Shown: positions 1 to 9,233, numbered from the stretch's first letter. The stretch is DNA of 64,000 bases from an uncultured Bacillus sp. (GCF_946478885.1 NZ_CAMLDX010000003.1:21371-85370), one strand, 5' to 3'. Made by a program: numbers and translations. Notes: generated by a model not told the origin, from the sequence alone.

Positions 1-569
1 TAGGAAACGGGGCAAGTATTACAGCTATTAAAGGAGGAAAATCGATTGATACATCAATGGGATTCACTCCTCTTGCAGGTGTAACAATGGGTACACGCTC
101 AGGTGATATTGACCCTGCCTTAATCCCATATATTATGGAAAAAACAAATAAAACAGCGGATGAAGTATTAGACGTATTGAATAAGAAGAGTGGTATGCTG
201 GCACTTTCTGGTTTTTCAAGTGACCTTCGTGATATTGAACAAGAAGCTGAAAAAGGCAACAAAAGAGCAGAACTTGCTTTATCTGTTTTTGCCAGCCGCA
301 TCCATACTTATATCGGTTCATATGCAGCTCGTATGTATGGCGTTGATGCCATTATCTTCACTGCAGGAATTGGTGAAAACAGTGAGGTCATCCGTGCCCG
401 GGTATTGAACGGTCTTGAATTCATGGGCGTTTACTGGGATCCGACGTTGAATCAGCTTCATGGTGATGAACGTTTCATCAGCTATCCGCACTCACCGGTA
501 AAAGTAATGGTGATTCCAACAGACGAAGAAGTTATGATTGCCCGCGATGTTGTTCGTTTAAGTAAATAA
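1..569 (+). CDS. ackA: Acetate kinase, C-terminal part (5' end outside window)
   Basis: This is the last 188 codons of acetate kinase, read in frame from position 3; the gene begins before the window. The enzyme interconverts acetyl phosphate plus ADP with acetate plus ATP in the Pta-AckA overflow pathway of the cytoplasm. Visible family signatures are the segment [20 protein letters not shown] at the left edge, TRSGDIDP, and the nucleotide-site motif FTAGIGENS near position 360. The family is about 395 residues, so roughly half is present. A strong terminator follows directly. In B. subtilis ackA also neighbours moaB and argGH, so the context agrees. Confidence 0.97.
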   Translation, partial: GNGASITAIKGGKSIDTSMGFTPLAGVTMGTRSGDIDPALIPYIMEKTNKTADEVLDVLNKKSGMLALSGFSSDLRDIEQEAEKGNKRAELALSVFASRIHTYIGSYAARMYGVDAIIFTAGIGENSEVIRARVLNGLEFMGVYWDPTLNQLHGDERFISYPHSPVKVMVIPTDEEVMIARDVVRLSK

Positions 570-574
570 TATGA

Positions 575-613
575 CAAAAAAGACAAAGGTAACTACCTCC
601 TTTGTCTTTTTTT
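575..613 (+). terminator. Rho-independent terminator of ackA
   Basis: Inverted repeat AAAAGACAAAGG / CCTTTGTCTTTT with a short loop, ending in a run of seven T, six bases after the ackA stop codon. Confidence 0.9.
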
Positions 614-683
614 GACCGAAAATTAGAGCGTTGTCTGGCTGTTCAAACCCCTGCTGTTCATAAAGGATTTTGTTGAATGAATA

Positions 684-692
684 TGTTATACT
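684..692 (+). promoter_or_regulatory. Possible extended -10 promoter for the EcsC-family gene
   Basis: TGTTATACT is an extended -10 (TGn plus TATACT) about 45 bases before the gene start. I see no convincing -35 at the normal distance, so this is tentative. Confidence 0.35.
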
Positions 693-736
693 AAACAAAA
701 CTCCATTATGACAACTAAACTTAAGGGGGATTGTCA

Positions 737-1573
737 ATGTCACTAACAGCCCGCGAAAGGAAAGTGCTACAGGAGATTCAAGATTGGGAAAGTAGTTTGA
801 ATAGATATGAAGTAAATGATTTTCAACTAATATATGACAAGTACATTGAACGTTCATTTCAACAATTGTCGGAAAAGGCTAGACAATCATTCAGTGAGGT
901 GTTAGATAATGGCTTGTTCCATTTGCATGCATTGATTCAAGGCTCGCAAATGCAAATGGATGCAAAGGAGAAAATAATTCTAAATGGTAGAATTTTCGAT
1001 GAGGCAATTACAGAGATTGAAGATATGAAACAGCTGTCCATCGATCAGCTTCAATACATAGCGAACCAGCAGATTGTAAGACATCGCCTCTATTCATTGA
1101 CTCAGGGAGGAATGACTGGAACAGGCGGTGCGATATTGCTCGGATCGGATATTCCTTTTATGGCTGTTATCAATCTACGGATTGTACAATTGATTGCTTC
1201 TACTTATGGTGTTGAGGTAAATACACCATATGAAATGATGACCGCCCTAAAGGTATTTAATGCCTCTATCTTGCCAAATCGTTTGAAGGGACAAGGATGG
1301 AATGACCTAAAGAATGACCTGCGAAATTCACAAGAGCGTTATTTTTATGAGGGAAGTGAAGAGTTAGTCAATCTAGCATGGATTGAACAGCTGTTAAAGC
1401 AGGGATTAAAGGGGCTGGCCATTGTATTATTACGCAAAAAAATGATACAAGGAGTACCTTTTATCAGCATGGCTGTTGGTGCTGGGATGAATTATCAATT
1501 AACACGAAAGGTTACTGAGTTTTCCCATAAATATTATCAATTGCGATATTTAAGTGAGAAGGAAGCAAAGTAG
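737..1573 (+). CDS. EcsC-family protein
   Basis: Predicted protein of 278 residues of the EcsC family. These proteins have a conserved Gly-rich hydrophobic core, here GGMTGTGGAILLGSDIPF around residues 122-139, in an otherwise alpha-helical protein. The molecular role of the family is unknown; the name comes from the third gene of the B. subtilis ecsABC transporter locus, but no ecsAB genes are nearby. I chose the ATG at 737 rather than the in-frame TTG at 731: AAGGGGGA at 723-730 leaves six bases to the ATG but none to the TTG. It is probably a single-gene unit between the ackA terminator and moaB, a position not occupied in B. subtilis. Confidence 0.85.
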   Translation: MSLTARERKVLQEIQDWESSLNRYEVNDFQLIYDKYIERSFQQLSEKARQSFSEVLDNGLFHLHALIQGSQMQMDAKEKIILNGRIFDEAITEIEDMKQLSIDQLQYIANQQIVRHRLYSLTQGGMTGTGGAILLGSDIPFMAVINLRIVQLIASTYGVEVNTPYEMMTALKVFNASILPNRLKGQGWNDLKNDLRNSQERYFYEGSEELVNLAWIEQLLKQGLKGLAIVLLRKKMIQGVPFISMAVGAGMNYQLTRKVTEFSHKYYQLRYLSEKEAK

Positions 1574-1641
1574 CGGTAAATGTATGACCAGATCATCCGG
1601 TATGGTTAACAACGCAGGCAACATAAGAAGGAGGAGCTTTG

Positions 1642-2157
1642 ATGAGCACGTATGAGCATAAGAAGGAAGCGCCTAAGAGTGTAACCTGTAAAGTGATTAC
1701 AGTAAGTGATACTCGTGATCGGAATTCCGATAAAAGCGGGCAATTAATGATAGAATTACTTAAACAGGCTGGATATCAAACAGGAGAATATGTCATCGTA
1801 AAGGATGAAGAGAACGAGATTCGCGCGGAGGTCTTAAAGGGCTGTCAAAACCCTGAGGTTGATGTCATTTTAACAAATGGCGGAACAGGGATTGCATTGC
1901 GGGACGTTACCATTGAAACGGTACAGAAGCTGTTTGATAAAGAAATAACCGGGTTTGGTGAATTATTCAGAATGCTCAGCTATCAGGAGGATATCGGCTC
2001 AGCAGCGATGCTCTCACGTGCCGCTGCCGGTGTTATCGGCAACAAAGCAGTGTTTGCTACACCGGGTTCATCGGGTGCTGTCAAATTGGCTATGAATAAA
2101 TTAATTTTACCCGAGATTGGTCATGTCGTAAGAGAGTTAAAAAAAGACTTAAAATAG
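1642..2157 (+). CDS. moaB: Molybdenum cofactor biosynthesis protein MoaB
   Basis: A 171-residue MoaB/Mog-type protein of the MoCF-binding fold. The family adenylylates molybdopterin as preparation for molybdate insertion. The signatures TNGGTG (about residues 78-83) and the late ATPGSSGAVKLAM segment are present, as is an internal SDTRDRNSDKSG start typical of the family. The ATG at 1642 is preceded by AAGGAGGAG with five-base spacing; the in-frame TTG at 1639 is less well placed. No other moa or moe genes lie in the window. In B. subtilis moaB likewise sits between ackA and argG, so here it is probably a stable stand-alone gene ended by the terminator that follows. Confidence 0.93.
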   Translation: MSTYEHKKEAPKSVTCKVITVSDTRDRNSDKSGQLMIELLKQAGYQTGEYVIVKDEENEIRAEVLKGCQNPEVDVILTNGGTGIALRDVTIETVQKLFDKEITGFGELFRMLSYQEDIGSAAMLSRAAAGVIGNKAVFATPGSSGAVKLAMNKLILPEIGHVVRELKKDLK

Positions 2158-2180
2158 AACCAAACACGTATGTTCATAGG

Positions 2181-2220
2181 AAAAAGTGACTTAAAGTGAA
2201 TCCTTTAAGTCACTTTTTTT
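2181..2220. terminator. Bidirectional terminator between moaB and the convergent small gene
   Basis: AAAAAGTGACTTAAAG pairs with CTTTAAGTCACTTTTT around a five-base loop. A T-run on one side and an A-run on the other let it serve both converging genes. Confidence 0.9.
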
Positions 2221-2533
2221 AGTGATGCACTTTTTCTGTAATATCTTGGTTAGTGCGAAACCAAAGCCATAAATCATTAATGATGGAAGCTAGTTCAGCA
2301 ATTTCACTGTTCAAGCGGCATGAGTGTGCAAAATCATTTTCTTCAAAAAGCTCTTCCTGCTTGATATTAATTGTGTTTTCCAGCTTGAAAATATGGTCAG
2401 GTATTTTTCCTCTGATGGTTTCCCAGTTAAGCAAAATGGACTGCCTTGTTTCCAACGATAAATCATCCCACACGACGTTTATGACTGGCACAGGGATCCC
2501 CAGGCGTTTGTCAAGGGTGAAATAATCCTCCAT
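2219..2533 (-). CDS. Conserved-looking hypothetical protein
   Basis: A 104-residue soluble, acidic protein that I do not recognise. It has no signal peptide or membrane segment. The N-terminal half contains LDKRLGIPVPVINVVWDDLS and the C-terminal half is Asn/Glu/Trp-rich and probably helical (NSEIAELASIINDLWLWF). The gene has a strong Shine-Dalgarno sequence (AGGAGG on the minus strand, seven bases before the ATG), which supports it as real. It is transcribed convergently with moaB, shares the moaB terminator, and is divergent from argG, so its upstream region is shared with the argG promoter. No function can be assigned from sequence alone. Confidence 0.75.
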   Translation of the reverse strand: MEDYFTLDKRLGIPVPVINVVWDDLSLETRQSILLNWETIRGKIPDHIFKLENTINIKQEELFEENDFAHSCRLNSEIAELASIINDLWLWFRTNQDITEKVHH

Positions 2534-2674
2534 GTTTTTTCCTCCTAAGTAGATGCATATATAGTCATCATTCTACTATACTCATTCTATGTCTTCCACT
2601 AAAATAATTTTAGGATAAATTGTCGAATATGTATTGAATTTTTTTAAAAAAGTTGTTAAAGTGATATTCAGGTA

Positions 2675-2712
2675 ATTGAATAAAAATATAAATTAATGAA
2701 TATTTATTCGGT
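2675..2712 (+). promoter_or_regulatory. Two tandem ARG boxes before argG
   Basis: Two 18-bp matches to the ArgR/AhrC operator lie side by side. Box 1 (2675-2692) reads ATTGAATAAAAATATAAA and box 2 (2695-2712) reads AATGAATATTTATTCGGT. B. subtilis-type operators follow CATGAATAAAAATKCAAK and the general form TGAATWWWWATTCA. Their centres are 20 bp apart, about two helix turns, consistent with one arginine-bound hexamer repressing argGH. Confidence 0.75.
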
Positions 2713-2740
2713 AAACATATATGAGGGGGAAAATACTGTT

Positions 2741-3946
2741 ATGTCAAATTCAAAAGTAGTATTAGCGTATTCCGGCGGCTTAGATACATCTGTTGCAATT
2801 AAATGGTTAGGGGATCAGGGCTACGATGTCGTTGCCTGCTGCCTTGATGTCGGTGAAGGCAAGGATTTAAATTTCATTAAAGAAAAAGCATTGCAGGTTG
2901 GTGCCGTTGAATCTTATGTGATTGATGCAAAAGAAGAGTTTGCCATGGACTATGTTCTAGTTGCCCTGCAGGCTCATACACTTTATGAAGAAACCTATCC
3001 ATTAGTTTCTGCTTTATCAAGACCGCTGATTTCGAAAAAGCTTGTTGAAATTGCAGAGCAAACAAATGCAGTTGCGATTGCACATGGTTGTACAGGAAAA
3101 GGAAATGATCAGGTTCGTTTCGAGGTATCCATTGCAGCGCTAAACCCTGATTTGGAAGTGTTAGCACCTGTTCGTGAATGGGCATGGTCAAGGGAAGAAG
3201 AAATTGAATATGCAAAACAAAAAGGAATCCCGGTTCCGATTAATTTAGACAGCCCGTTCTCTATTGACCAAAACTTATGGGGAAGAGCAAATGAATGCGG
3301 TATTTTAGAGGATCCTTGGGCTGCACCTCCAAAGGATGCATATGATTTAACAGCTGAGCTTGAAGACACTCCAGATACTCCGGAGATCATCGAAATTGGC
3401 TTCGAAAAAGGTGTACCTGTTACGTTAAACGGGAAAACCTATAAATTGTCCGAATTAATTCTTGAACTAAATGCTTTAGCAGGCAAACATGGAATCGGAA
3501 GAATTGACCATGTAGAGAATCGTCTGGTAGGGATTAAATCACGTGAAGTGTATGAAGCTCCTGCAGCTATGACGTTGATCAAAGCGCATAAAGAATTAGA
3601 GGACTTAACCCTAGTGAAAGAAGTAGCACATTTCAAACCGGTAATTTCACATAAATTATCGGAGCTGATTTATAATGGACTGTGGTTCTCACCTTTAAAA
3701 ACAGCTCTTTGTGCCTTCTTGGAAGAAACGCAAAAATATGTTACAGGCACAGTGAGAATAAAATTATTTAAAGGACATGCTATTGTTGAAGGAAGAAAAT
3801 CTGAGTATTCACTATATGATGAAAAATTGGCAACCTATACATCTGATGATGAGTTTGATCATGCAGCGGCAATTGGATTTATTAAATTATTTGGTCTTCC
3901 TACAAAGGTACAAAGTATCGTGCAAAACAAGAAGGTGACAAAGTGA
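2741..3946 (+). CDS. argG: Argininosuccinate synthase
   Basis: A 401-residue argininosuccinate synthase, which condenses citrulline and aspartate with ATP in arginine synthesis. The N-type ATP pyrophosphatase loop AYSGGLDTS is at residues 9-17, and [25 protein letters not shown] and the [10 protein letters not shown] segment are typical. An in-frame ATG at 2696 would add 15 residues, but it lies inside the second ARG box; the ATG at 2741 is preceded by GAGGGGGA and gives the length expected (B. subtilis 403). The stop overlaps the start of argH by four bases (GTGA), so the two are translationally coupled. ARG boxes upstream imply repression by ArgR/AhrC when arginine is plentiful. Confidence 0.97.
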   Translation: MSNSKVVLAYSGGLDTSVAIKWLGDQGYDVVACCLDVGEGKDLNFIKEKALQVGAVESYVIDAKEEFAMDYVLVALQAHTLYEETYPLVSALSRPLISKKLVEIAEQTNAVAIAHGCTGKGNDQVRFEVSIAALNPDLEVLAPVREWAWSREEEIEYAKQKGIPVPINLDSPFSIDQNLWGRANECGILEDPWAAPPKDAYDLTAELEDTPDTPEIIEIGFEKGVPVTLNGKTYKLSELILELNALAGKHGIGRIDHVENRLVGIKSREVYEAPAAMTLIKAHKELEDLTLVKEVAHFKPVISHKLSELIYNGLWFSPLKTALCAFLEETQKYVTGTVRIKLFKGHAIVEGRKSEYSLYDEKLATYTSDDEFDHAAAIGFIKLFGLPTKVQSIVQNKKVTK

Positions 3947-5316
3947 AAAAACTTTGGGGCGGAAGATTTACAAAATCCGCAGAAGAATGGGTAGATGAAT
4001 TCGGCGCCTCGATTTCATTTGACCAGGAATTGGTTATGGAGGATATTACTGGCAGCATCGCTCATGTAACGATGCTTGCCAAGACCGGTATTTTAACTTC
4101 TGAAGAGGCTGAACAAATTAAGAGGGGACTAGAGGCATTAAAGGAAAAAGCAGCGAAGGATGAATTGGAGTTCTCTGTCGCTTTAGAGGATATCCATTTG
4201 AATTTGGAAAGCAAACTGACAGACATGATTGGTTCTGTCGGAGGCAAGCTACATACCGGACGCAGCCGTAATGATCAGGTGGCGACGGATATGCATTTGT
4301 ATTTAAGCAAGCAAGTTAAGGAGATCATTGCCTTAGTGATCGAACTGCAGCAGACATTGCTTGAGAAGGCTGAACAGCATATTGAAACGATCATGCCTGG
4401 ATATACCCACTTGCAAAGAGCACAGCCTATTTCCTTTGCCCATCATTTGCTCGCTTATTTTTGGATGCTTGAGCGTGATAAGCAACGTCTTCGTGAGAAC
4501 TTAAAAAGAATTAATATTTCTCCGCTGGGAGCCGGGGCACTTGCTGGCACGACTTTCCCGATTGACCGTGCTTACAGCGCGGAACTGATGGGGCTTGATG
4601 GAATTTATGAAAACAGCATGGATGCTGTGAGCGACCGTGATTTTATTCTGGAATTTCTATCTACTGGCTCTATCCTAATGATGCATCTATCCCGTTTTAG
4701 CGAAGAAATTATTTTATGGTCCAGCCAGGAGTTCCGCTTCATTGAACTGGATGATAGCTTTTCAACTGGAAGCAGCATCATGCCGCAAAAGAAGAATCCG
4801 GATATGGCAGAATTGATTCGCGGAAAAACAGGCAGAGTATATGGAAATCTTTTTGGTTTGTTAACTGTTTTGAAAGGACTTCCGCTTGCGTATAATAAAG
4901 ATATGCAGGAAGATAAAGAGGGGATGTTTGATACTGTTAAAACAGTAACAGGCTCTTTAAAAATCTTTGCTGGAATGATTCGAACTATGAAGGTGCAAAC
5001 AGGGAATATGGACAAAGCAACGAAACAAGATTTTTCCAATGCAACAGAATTAGCCGATTATTTATCCAGTAAAGGGATGCCGTTCCGGGAGGCACATGAG
5101 GTAGTTGGAAAGCTCGTGCTTCATTGTGTCCAAAAGAACTGCTATTTAAGTGATTTAACGATGGCTGAATTTAAGGAATCAAGCGTGTTGTTTGAAAATG
5201 ATATTTATAAGGTTCTTGCCCCTGAAACGGCTGTTGCACGCCGTAATAGTGCCGGTGGAACGGGCTTTGAACAAATCAGATTGGCTATTAAGAAAGCGAA
5301 AAGCTGTTTAAGCTAA
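3943..5316 (+). CDS. argH: Argininosuccinate lyase
   Basis: A 457-residue argininosuccinate lyase of the fumarase/aspartase superfamily. It splits argininosuccinate to arginine and fumarate, the last step of arginine synthesis. The start [10 protein letters not shown], the [13 protein letters not shown] segment, the [11 protein letters not shown] segment with its catalytic-region His, and the flexible signature loop [12 protein letters not shown] (about residues 276-287) are all present. The start is GTG at 3943, overlapping the argG stop, with GAAGGTGA as ribosome site. Length matches the B. subtilis enzyme (461). It forms a two-gene operon with argG. Confidence 0.97.
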   Translation: MKKLWGGRFTKSAEEWVDEFGASISFDQELVMEDITGSIAHVTMLAKTGILTSEEAEQIKRGLEALKEKAAKDELEFSVALEDIHLNLESKLTDMIGSVGGKLHTGRSRNDQVATDMHLYLSKQVKEIIALVIELQQTLLEKAEQHIETIMPGYTHLQRAQPISFAHHLLAYFWMLERDKQRLRENLKRINISPLGAGALAGTTFPIDRAYSAELMGLDGIYENSMDAVSDRDFILEFLSTGSILMMHLSRFSEEIILWSSQEFRFIELDDSFSTGSSIMPQKKNPDMAELIRGKTGRVYGNLFGLLTVLKGLPLAYNKDMQEDKEGMFDTVKTVTGSLKIFAGMIRTMKVQTGNMDKATKQDFSNATELADYLSSKGMPFREAHEVVGKLVLHCVQKNCYLSDLTMAEFKESSVLFENDIYKVLAPETAVARRNSAGGTGFEQIRLAIKKAKSCLS

Positions 5317-5402
5317 TTGATAAAAAGACGATGACGAATGGATGTTTATCCATGTCAAGTTTTGATATATAAGCGTGTGAAACATAAAAATGAGAATAAA
5401 AT

Positions 5403-5438
5403 TAAAAACAGCTGCATCCAATGGATGTAGCTGTTTTT
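5403..5438. terminator. Bidirectional terminator between argH and uspA-like gene
   Basis: AAAAACAGCTGCATCCA pairs with GGATGTAGCTGTTTTT around a two-base loop. A- and T-runs on both sides let it end both converging genes. Confidence 0.9.
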
Positions 5439-5449
5439 AATCAATTTAT

Positions 5450-5911
5450 TCATTCTTCATCAAGAATTTCTTTATCCGTACGGACGATTAATACATCACA
5501 TTTTGCATAGCGGGCAATATGCTCTGAAACGCTTCCAATCAGGAACCTTTCTACCGCATTTAAACCTGTAGCCCCACACATAATTAAATCAATACCATGC
5601 TTTGTAGCAATATCTTTCGGAATTTTAACTTTAGGAGAACCATAGTCGACTTCATACTCTACTTCTTTTACTCCAGCTTCAAGCGCTTCCTTTTTATAAT
5701 TTTCCATAAGCTCTCGTGCAAATTTATCAGCTCTTTCAGCAATGGTACGATCATATGCCTCCACAGTAGCAAAAGTACGAGTATCAATGATATGAACTAA
5801 TAATAGCTTAGCATCATTCCTTTTAGCAACTTGCACAGCTTTTTTGAATGCCCATTCAGCCTCTTTAGAACCGTCTACTGCAACTAGAATTTTTTTATAA
5901 GTTAGTCCCAT
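5450..5911 (-). CDS. Universal stress protein, UspA family
   Basis: A 153-residue single-domain Usp protein. The start KILVAVDGSKEAEWAF is the family's first strand and ATP-site Asp, and the late GATGLNAVERFLIGSVSE matches the ATP-binding form G-x2-G-x9-G-S. It is therefore probably an ATP-binding UspA-like cytoplasmic protein rather than a non-binding one. Family members help cells survive starvation or other stress, but the mechanism is not known. The ATG has a strong site (AAAGGAGGG, seven-base spacing). It is a single-gene unit facing argH. In B. subtilis this position between argH and ald is not occupied by a usp gene. Confidence 0.92.
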   Translation of the reverse strand: MGLTYKKILVAVDGSKEAEWAFKKAVQVAKRNDAKLLLVHIIDTRTFATVEAYDRTIAERADKFARELMENYKKEALEAGVKEVEYEVDYGSPKVKIPKDIATKHGIDLIMCGATGLNAVERFLIGSVSEHIARYAKCDVLIVRTDKEILDEE

Positions 5912-6044
5912 TTGGTTTCCCTCCTTTATTTTAATTATACATGAAATAATAGAGGGAAAAACTACAATTTTTCGACAAATAATAAAAAGTCATTTGTCAT
6001 TTAACTACAACAAATGATCAGGGGGCATATAGTAGTCACATCAT

Positions 6045-6075
6045 TTGACACCTTATATTTCTAAAGTGCTATAGT
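6045..6075 (+). promoter_or_regulatory. Probable SigA promoter of ald
   Basis: A perfect TTGACA (6045-6050) and TATAGT (6070-6075) preceded by TGC, an extended -10. The spacer is 19 bp, longer than ideal, which the TGn extension may compensate. Transcription would start near 6082 and give a leader of about 150 bases. Confidence 0.55.
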
Positions 6076-6112
6076 GAATGTATTAAATTCCTTTATGATT
6101 CAACGGAGAACA

Positions 6113-6208
6113 CTCATGATGGCAATCATGAGATGATTCGGTTTTGGTCAATGGTGTTTATCAGCGCAATTGGCCGACATATATGACATCTGTCATTAGA
6201 ATAAACAC
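6113..6208 (+). other. Structured ald leader with three inverted repeats
   Basis: In the 320-base gap before ald I see CTCATGAT-GGCA-ATCATGAG (6113-6132), GTGTTTAT (6154-6161) pairing with ATAAACAC (6201-6208), and nested in it ATGACA-TC-TGTCAT (6183-6196). None is followed by a T-run, so they are operators or regulatory RNA rather than a terminator. B. subtilis ald is activated by AdeR, but no adeR-like gene is in the window. Confidence 0.5.
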
Positions 6209-6231
6209 TGATTTCTAGAGGTGGGATATAC

Positions 6232-7350
6232 GTGCGTATTGGAATACCTAAGGAAATAAAAAATCATGAAAAACGGGTTGCCATGACGCCTGCTGGGGTC
6301 ATGCATTTAGTCAACAAGGGGCATCAGGTATATGTTGAAAAGGGAGCAGGTCTGGGATCGGCGTTTGCGGATGAGGATTACGAAGCAGCGGGTGCCCTGC
6401 TTGTCGCATCAGCACATGATGCTTGGGCGGCAGATATGGTGATGAAGGTGAAGGAGCCACTCCAAAGTGAATATGGGTATTTCCGAGAAGGGCTGATTTT
6501 ATTCACCTATCTCCATTTGGCAGCCGAACCGGAGCTGACGAAGGCGCTGCTCGATCAAAAAGTAACAGGAATCGCTTATGAGACAGTCCAACTATCAAAT
6601 GGAAGCCTGCCTTTATTAACACCCATGAGTGAAGTGGCGGGCAGAATGGCTCCTCAGATTGGTGCACAATTTTTAGAAAAGGTTTATGGAGGAAAAGGGA
6701 TTCTTTTAGCCGGAGTGCCCGGCGTGCAGAGAGGTAAGGTGACCGTCATTGGCGGAGGTGTTGCCGGTACGAATGCCGCTAAAATAGCGATCGGACTTGG
6801 AGCAAAGGTGACTTTGCTTGAGGTGAACCCGGAACGCCTGCAGCAGCTGGATAATCTGTTTGGGGCAAAGGCCGAAATCCTTATGTCCAGCCCCTATTCA
6901 ATCGCAGAGTCGGTCCGTGAATCCGATCTTGTCATTGGGGCTGTGTTAATAGCCGGGGCAAAGGCTCCAACCCTTGTGACGGAGGAAATGGTCAAAACGA
7001 TGATTCCCGGGTCTGTCATTGTGGATATCGCGATTGATCAAGGGGGAATATTTGAAACAACGGATCATATAACCACACATGACCATCCGACCTATGTGAA
7101 GCATGGTGTAGTCCATTATGCGGTGGCTAATATACCGGGAGCAGTCCCCCGTACATCGACAATGGCTCTAACAAATGCAACAGTACCATATGCTGTTCAA
7201 ATCGCAAATAAGGGCTACAAACAGGCATGTCTGGAAAATGAAGCATTAAAAAAGGGAATGAATACTTTAGAAGGCTGTATCACGCATCCTGAGGTTGCAA
7301 AAGCGCATAATCTGGCTTATCGCAATCCATGGAGCATCTTGAAGCCATAA
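6232..7350 (+). CDS. ald: L-alanine dehydrogenase
   Basis: A 372-residue L-alanine dehydrogenase, catalysing the reversible NAD-dependent deamination of alanine to pyruvate. In Bacillus this lets alanine be used as carbon and nitrogen source and is needed for normal sporulation. The N-terminal [16 protein letters not shown] segment with its substrate-site residues, the dinucleotide site [11 protein letters not shown] (from residue 174), and the [18 protein letters not shown] segment are diagnostic. The start is GTG at 6232 after AGAGGTGGGA. B. subtilis Ald is 378 residues. It appears monocistronic, with its own promoter and an unusually structured leader; a dispersed repeat follows it. Confidence 0.97.
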   Translation: MRIGIPKEIKNHEKRVAMTPAGVMHLVNKGHQVYVEKGAGLGSAFADEDYEAAGALLVASAHDAWAADMVMKVKEPLQSEYGYFREGLILFTYLHLAAEPELTKALLDQKVTGIAYETVQLSNGSLPLLTPMSEVAGRMAPQIGAQFLEKVYGGKGILLAGVPGVQRGKVTVIGGGVAGTNAAKIAIGLGAKVTLLEVNPERLQQLDNLFGAKAEILMSSPYSIAESVRESDLVIGAVLIAGAKAPTLVTEEMVKTMIPGSVIVDIAIDQGGIFETTDHITTHDHPTYVKHGVVHYAVANIPGAVPRTSTMALTNATVPYAVQIANKGYKQACLENEALKKGMNTLEGCITHPEVAKAHNLAYRNPWSILKP

Positions 7351-7361
7351 ATCCATTAAAA

Positions 7362-7488
7362 AGCAGGAAGCTGTCCCTAAAGGTCAGGCATCCACCGCGA
7401 GGCTTATATCCCGTGCTAATGGGTGCAAAGAGATACTAGATCCGATGCTATGATGCCTGACATCTTTGCATTTGAGACAGATCCTGCT
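7362..7488. repeat. Dispersed palindromic repeat, copy A
   Basis: Imperfect palindrome with outer arms AGCAGGA/TCCTGCT and CTGTC/GACAG and inner arms GTCAGGCAT (7383-7391) and ATGCCTGAC (7453-7461). The middle contains GCAAAGAGATACTAGAT, shared almost letter for letter with copy D at 49363. It lies between the convergent genes ald and the M24 peptidase. There is no T-run, so it is a poor terminator on its own. Confidence 0.8.
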
Positions 7489-7502
7489 ATACTTCCTCAG
7501 CG

Positions 7503-8597
7503 TTAATGAATAAAGGTCAGCTGCTTTGGAAATTTCGTTAACACCTCGACTCCGTTTTCTGTGATACATACATCATCTTCAATCCGGACACCAGCAACAT
7601 GTGGGACATAAATTCCCGGTTCTATTGTAAAAACCATACCCGGTTCAAGGATTAATGAATTGGCTTCTGTTACAGACGGATATTCATGAACACTGATGCC
7701 TAGCCCATGACCAAGCCGGTGCGGGAAGAAATCGCCGTAACCGGCATCTGTGATGATTTTTCTGGCAGTTAAATCGATGGCTGCACATGTCATTCCCGGT
7801 TTGCATGATTCAATGGCAGCGCTCTGTGCCTTAAGCACCGTTTCGTAAATTTCCTTTTGTTTGCCGTTTATGTCTCCATAAGCAACGGTTCTTGTAATAT
7901 CCGAGCAGTAGCCATCTACTACAACACCTAAATCAAATAATACAAGGTCTCCCTTTTTAATTTTGGTCAGTCCCGGCGTTCCGTGAGGGGAGGCTGCGTT
8001 TGAGCCCGTTAACACCATTGTTGAAAAGGACATTTTCGCAACCCCCTTCTTTTTCATCTCATACTCTATTGCTGCTAAAATATCCATTTCTGTTTTTCCT
8101 TCTTGAATTTCTGCACATCCGGCTTCAATTGCATCATCTGCTAATTTGCAAGCCTGTTTTAACGCAGCGAGTTCACTGCTGTCCTTGATCATTCGCAGCT
8201 TTCTCAGTTTCTCTTCTGCAGACGTAAAGGAAGCTTTGGGGAAAATGGAGGAAATTGCTTCATAGCGCTCAACATTCATATGTTCCTTTTCAATAGCAAC
8301 TCTGAATACTTTTGATAGTCTTTTTTTAACGGCCTTATTAATCAATTGCCATGGGTCGTCAATATCGCTAAAACCAATAATGTCATATGTCCAGCTGGAA
8401 GCAGCCTCTTCTTTCTCCATGCCAGGTACTACCAATATCGGTTCATGTTCTTGAAATACAAGCAGTCCGAGCAGTCTTTCATTCGGTTCACAATAAAATC
8501 CACTCAAATAAAAAACATTGTCGGTTGAGGATATAAAGGAAACATCGATATCATTTTGTTTCATCCATTCTAAGAAGCTTGTTAAACTATGTTTCAT
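7503..8597 (-). CDS. Xaa-Pro dipeptidase/aminopeptidase, M24 family
   Basis: A 364-residue pita-bread metallopeptidase of family M24B, removing N-terminal residues next to proline or splitting Xaa-Pro dipeptides. The N-terminal creatinase-like domain covers about residues 1-130. All five metal ligands of the catalytic domain are visible: Asp222 (LFDLGV), Asp233 (CSDITRT), His297 (GHGLGIS), Glu326 (TIEPGIY) and Glu340 (VRIEDD). Length and layout match the B. subtilis YkvY/YqhT type (363/353 residues). The ATG at 8597 is transcribed away from the 390-base gap to its right. It is probably cytosolic and involved in peptide turnover; I cannot tell dipeptidase from aminopeptidase by sequence. Confidence 0.9.
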   Translation of the reverse strand: MKHSLTSFLEWMKQNDIDVSFISSTDNVFYLSGFYCEPNERLLGLLVFQEHEPILVVPGMEKEEAASSWTYDIIGFSDIDDPWQLINKAVKKRLSKVFRVAIEKEHMNVERYEAISSIFPKASFTSAEEKLRKLRMIKDSSELAALKQACKLADDAIEAGCAEIQEGKTEMDILAAIEYEMKKKGVAKMSFSTMVLTGSNAASPHGTPGLTKIKKGDLVLFDLGVVVDGYCSDITRTVAYGDINGKQKEIYETVLKAQSAAIESCKPGMTCAAIDLTARKIITDAGYGDFFPHRLGHGLGISVHEYPSVTEANSLILEPGMVFTIEPGIYVPHVAGVRIEDDVCITENGVEVLTKFPKQLTFIH

Positions 8598-8987
8598 GGA
8601 TTACCCACCTTTTTTTAAAAACTCACCTATTTTTACTGGCTATTTCTCATTGTACCCTTTTAAGACTGGTGAGAAAAGGGAGTACAAAGAATCGTGTTCT
8701 GAAAAGAAGGTTGTGTATCGATTATGCCTATTTTTGATCGTGTACGAAATTCATATGGACTTTAAAATAACAGATAAACAACTTGTTGTGGTAATTTTTT
8801 CATGAAGGCCATCAAGCGAAAGCACAGTAGAAAAATCTGTGTCTATTTTCTAGACATAGTATCATTTGACTTGACGTCTTCAGATGTAAACGTGTGATCA
8901 CAATTCATGCGTTTTTTGTTTCGGTTATTGACTTTTTTTCTGCTTGTCTGCATAAACATATAGTAAAACGAGATCCGGGGTGAGTGT
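8598..8987. other. Intergenic region between M24 peptidase and small membrane protein
   Basis: A 390-base stretch holding the divergent promoters of the two flanking genes. I see one inverted repeat, TGTCTA-TTTTC-TAGACA (8840-8856), and a candidate promoter at 8928-8956. A 95-codon open frame (8518-8805) crosses into the peptidase gene but has no ribosome site and unlikely composition, so I do not call it. Otherwise I see nothing. Confidence 0.5.
8928..8956 (+). promoter_or_regulatory. Possible SigA promoter of the 81-residue membrane protein
   Basis: TTGACT (8928-8933) and CATAAA (8951-8956) with a 17-bp spacer, about 30 bases before the ATG. The -10 is weak, so this is tentative. Confidence 0.35.
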
Positions 8988-9233
8988 ATGAAGAAGAATC
9001 GTTATTTATTATGTCTGTTGTTAAGCGGTTTGCTGCTCTACTATGCTGTTCCGCGTTTATCTATTAACAGTTCGGGTGCGGAAGGTATTTTTACGGTTAC
9101 CTGGCTGGGGTTTGCTTTAATGGTAATTGCCGGCAATTTAACTGGACTGTTATATACGACAAATCGACAAAAGAAACAACAGTTAACAGCGAATAAGGCG
9201 AGAAAGTATATGAAATCAAGATACCCTTATTAA
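8988..9233 (+). CDS. Small two-helix membrane protein, unknown function
   Basis: An 81-residue protein with two hydrophobic segments, about residues 6-24 (LLCLLLSGLLLYYAVPRL) and 37-57 (FTVTWLGFALMVIAGNLTGL), and a basic C-terminal tail rich in Lys, Arg and Gln ending KSRYPY. The order suggests both ends face the cytoplasm. The ATG is preceded by GGGGTG with five-base spacing. I do not recognise a family. It lies 80 bases upstream of the ytoI gene on the same strand and could be co-transcribed, since I see no terminator between them. Confidence 0.7.
   Translation: MKKNRYLLCLLLSGLLLYYAVPRLSINSSGAEGIFTVTWLGFALMVIAGNLTGLLYTTNRQKKQQLTANKARKYMKSRYPY

Noticed and set aside
2696..2740. Fifteen-codon N-terminal extension of argG
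   Set aside because: It lies in the second ARG box and lacks a ribosome site; the start at 2741 fits the family.
8518..8805. A 95-codon frame on the plus strand in the gap right of the M24 peptidase
   Set aside because: No ribosome site, begins inside the peptidase gene antisense, and composition is unlike the neighbouring genes.
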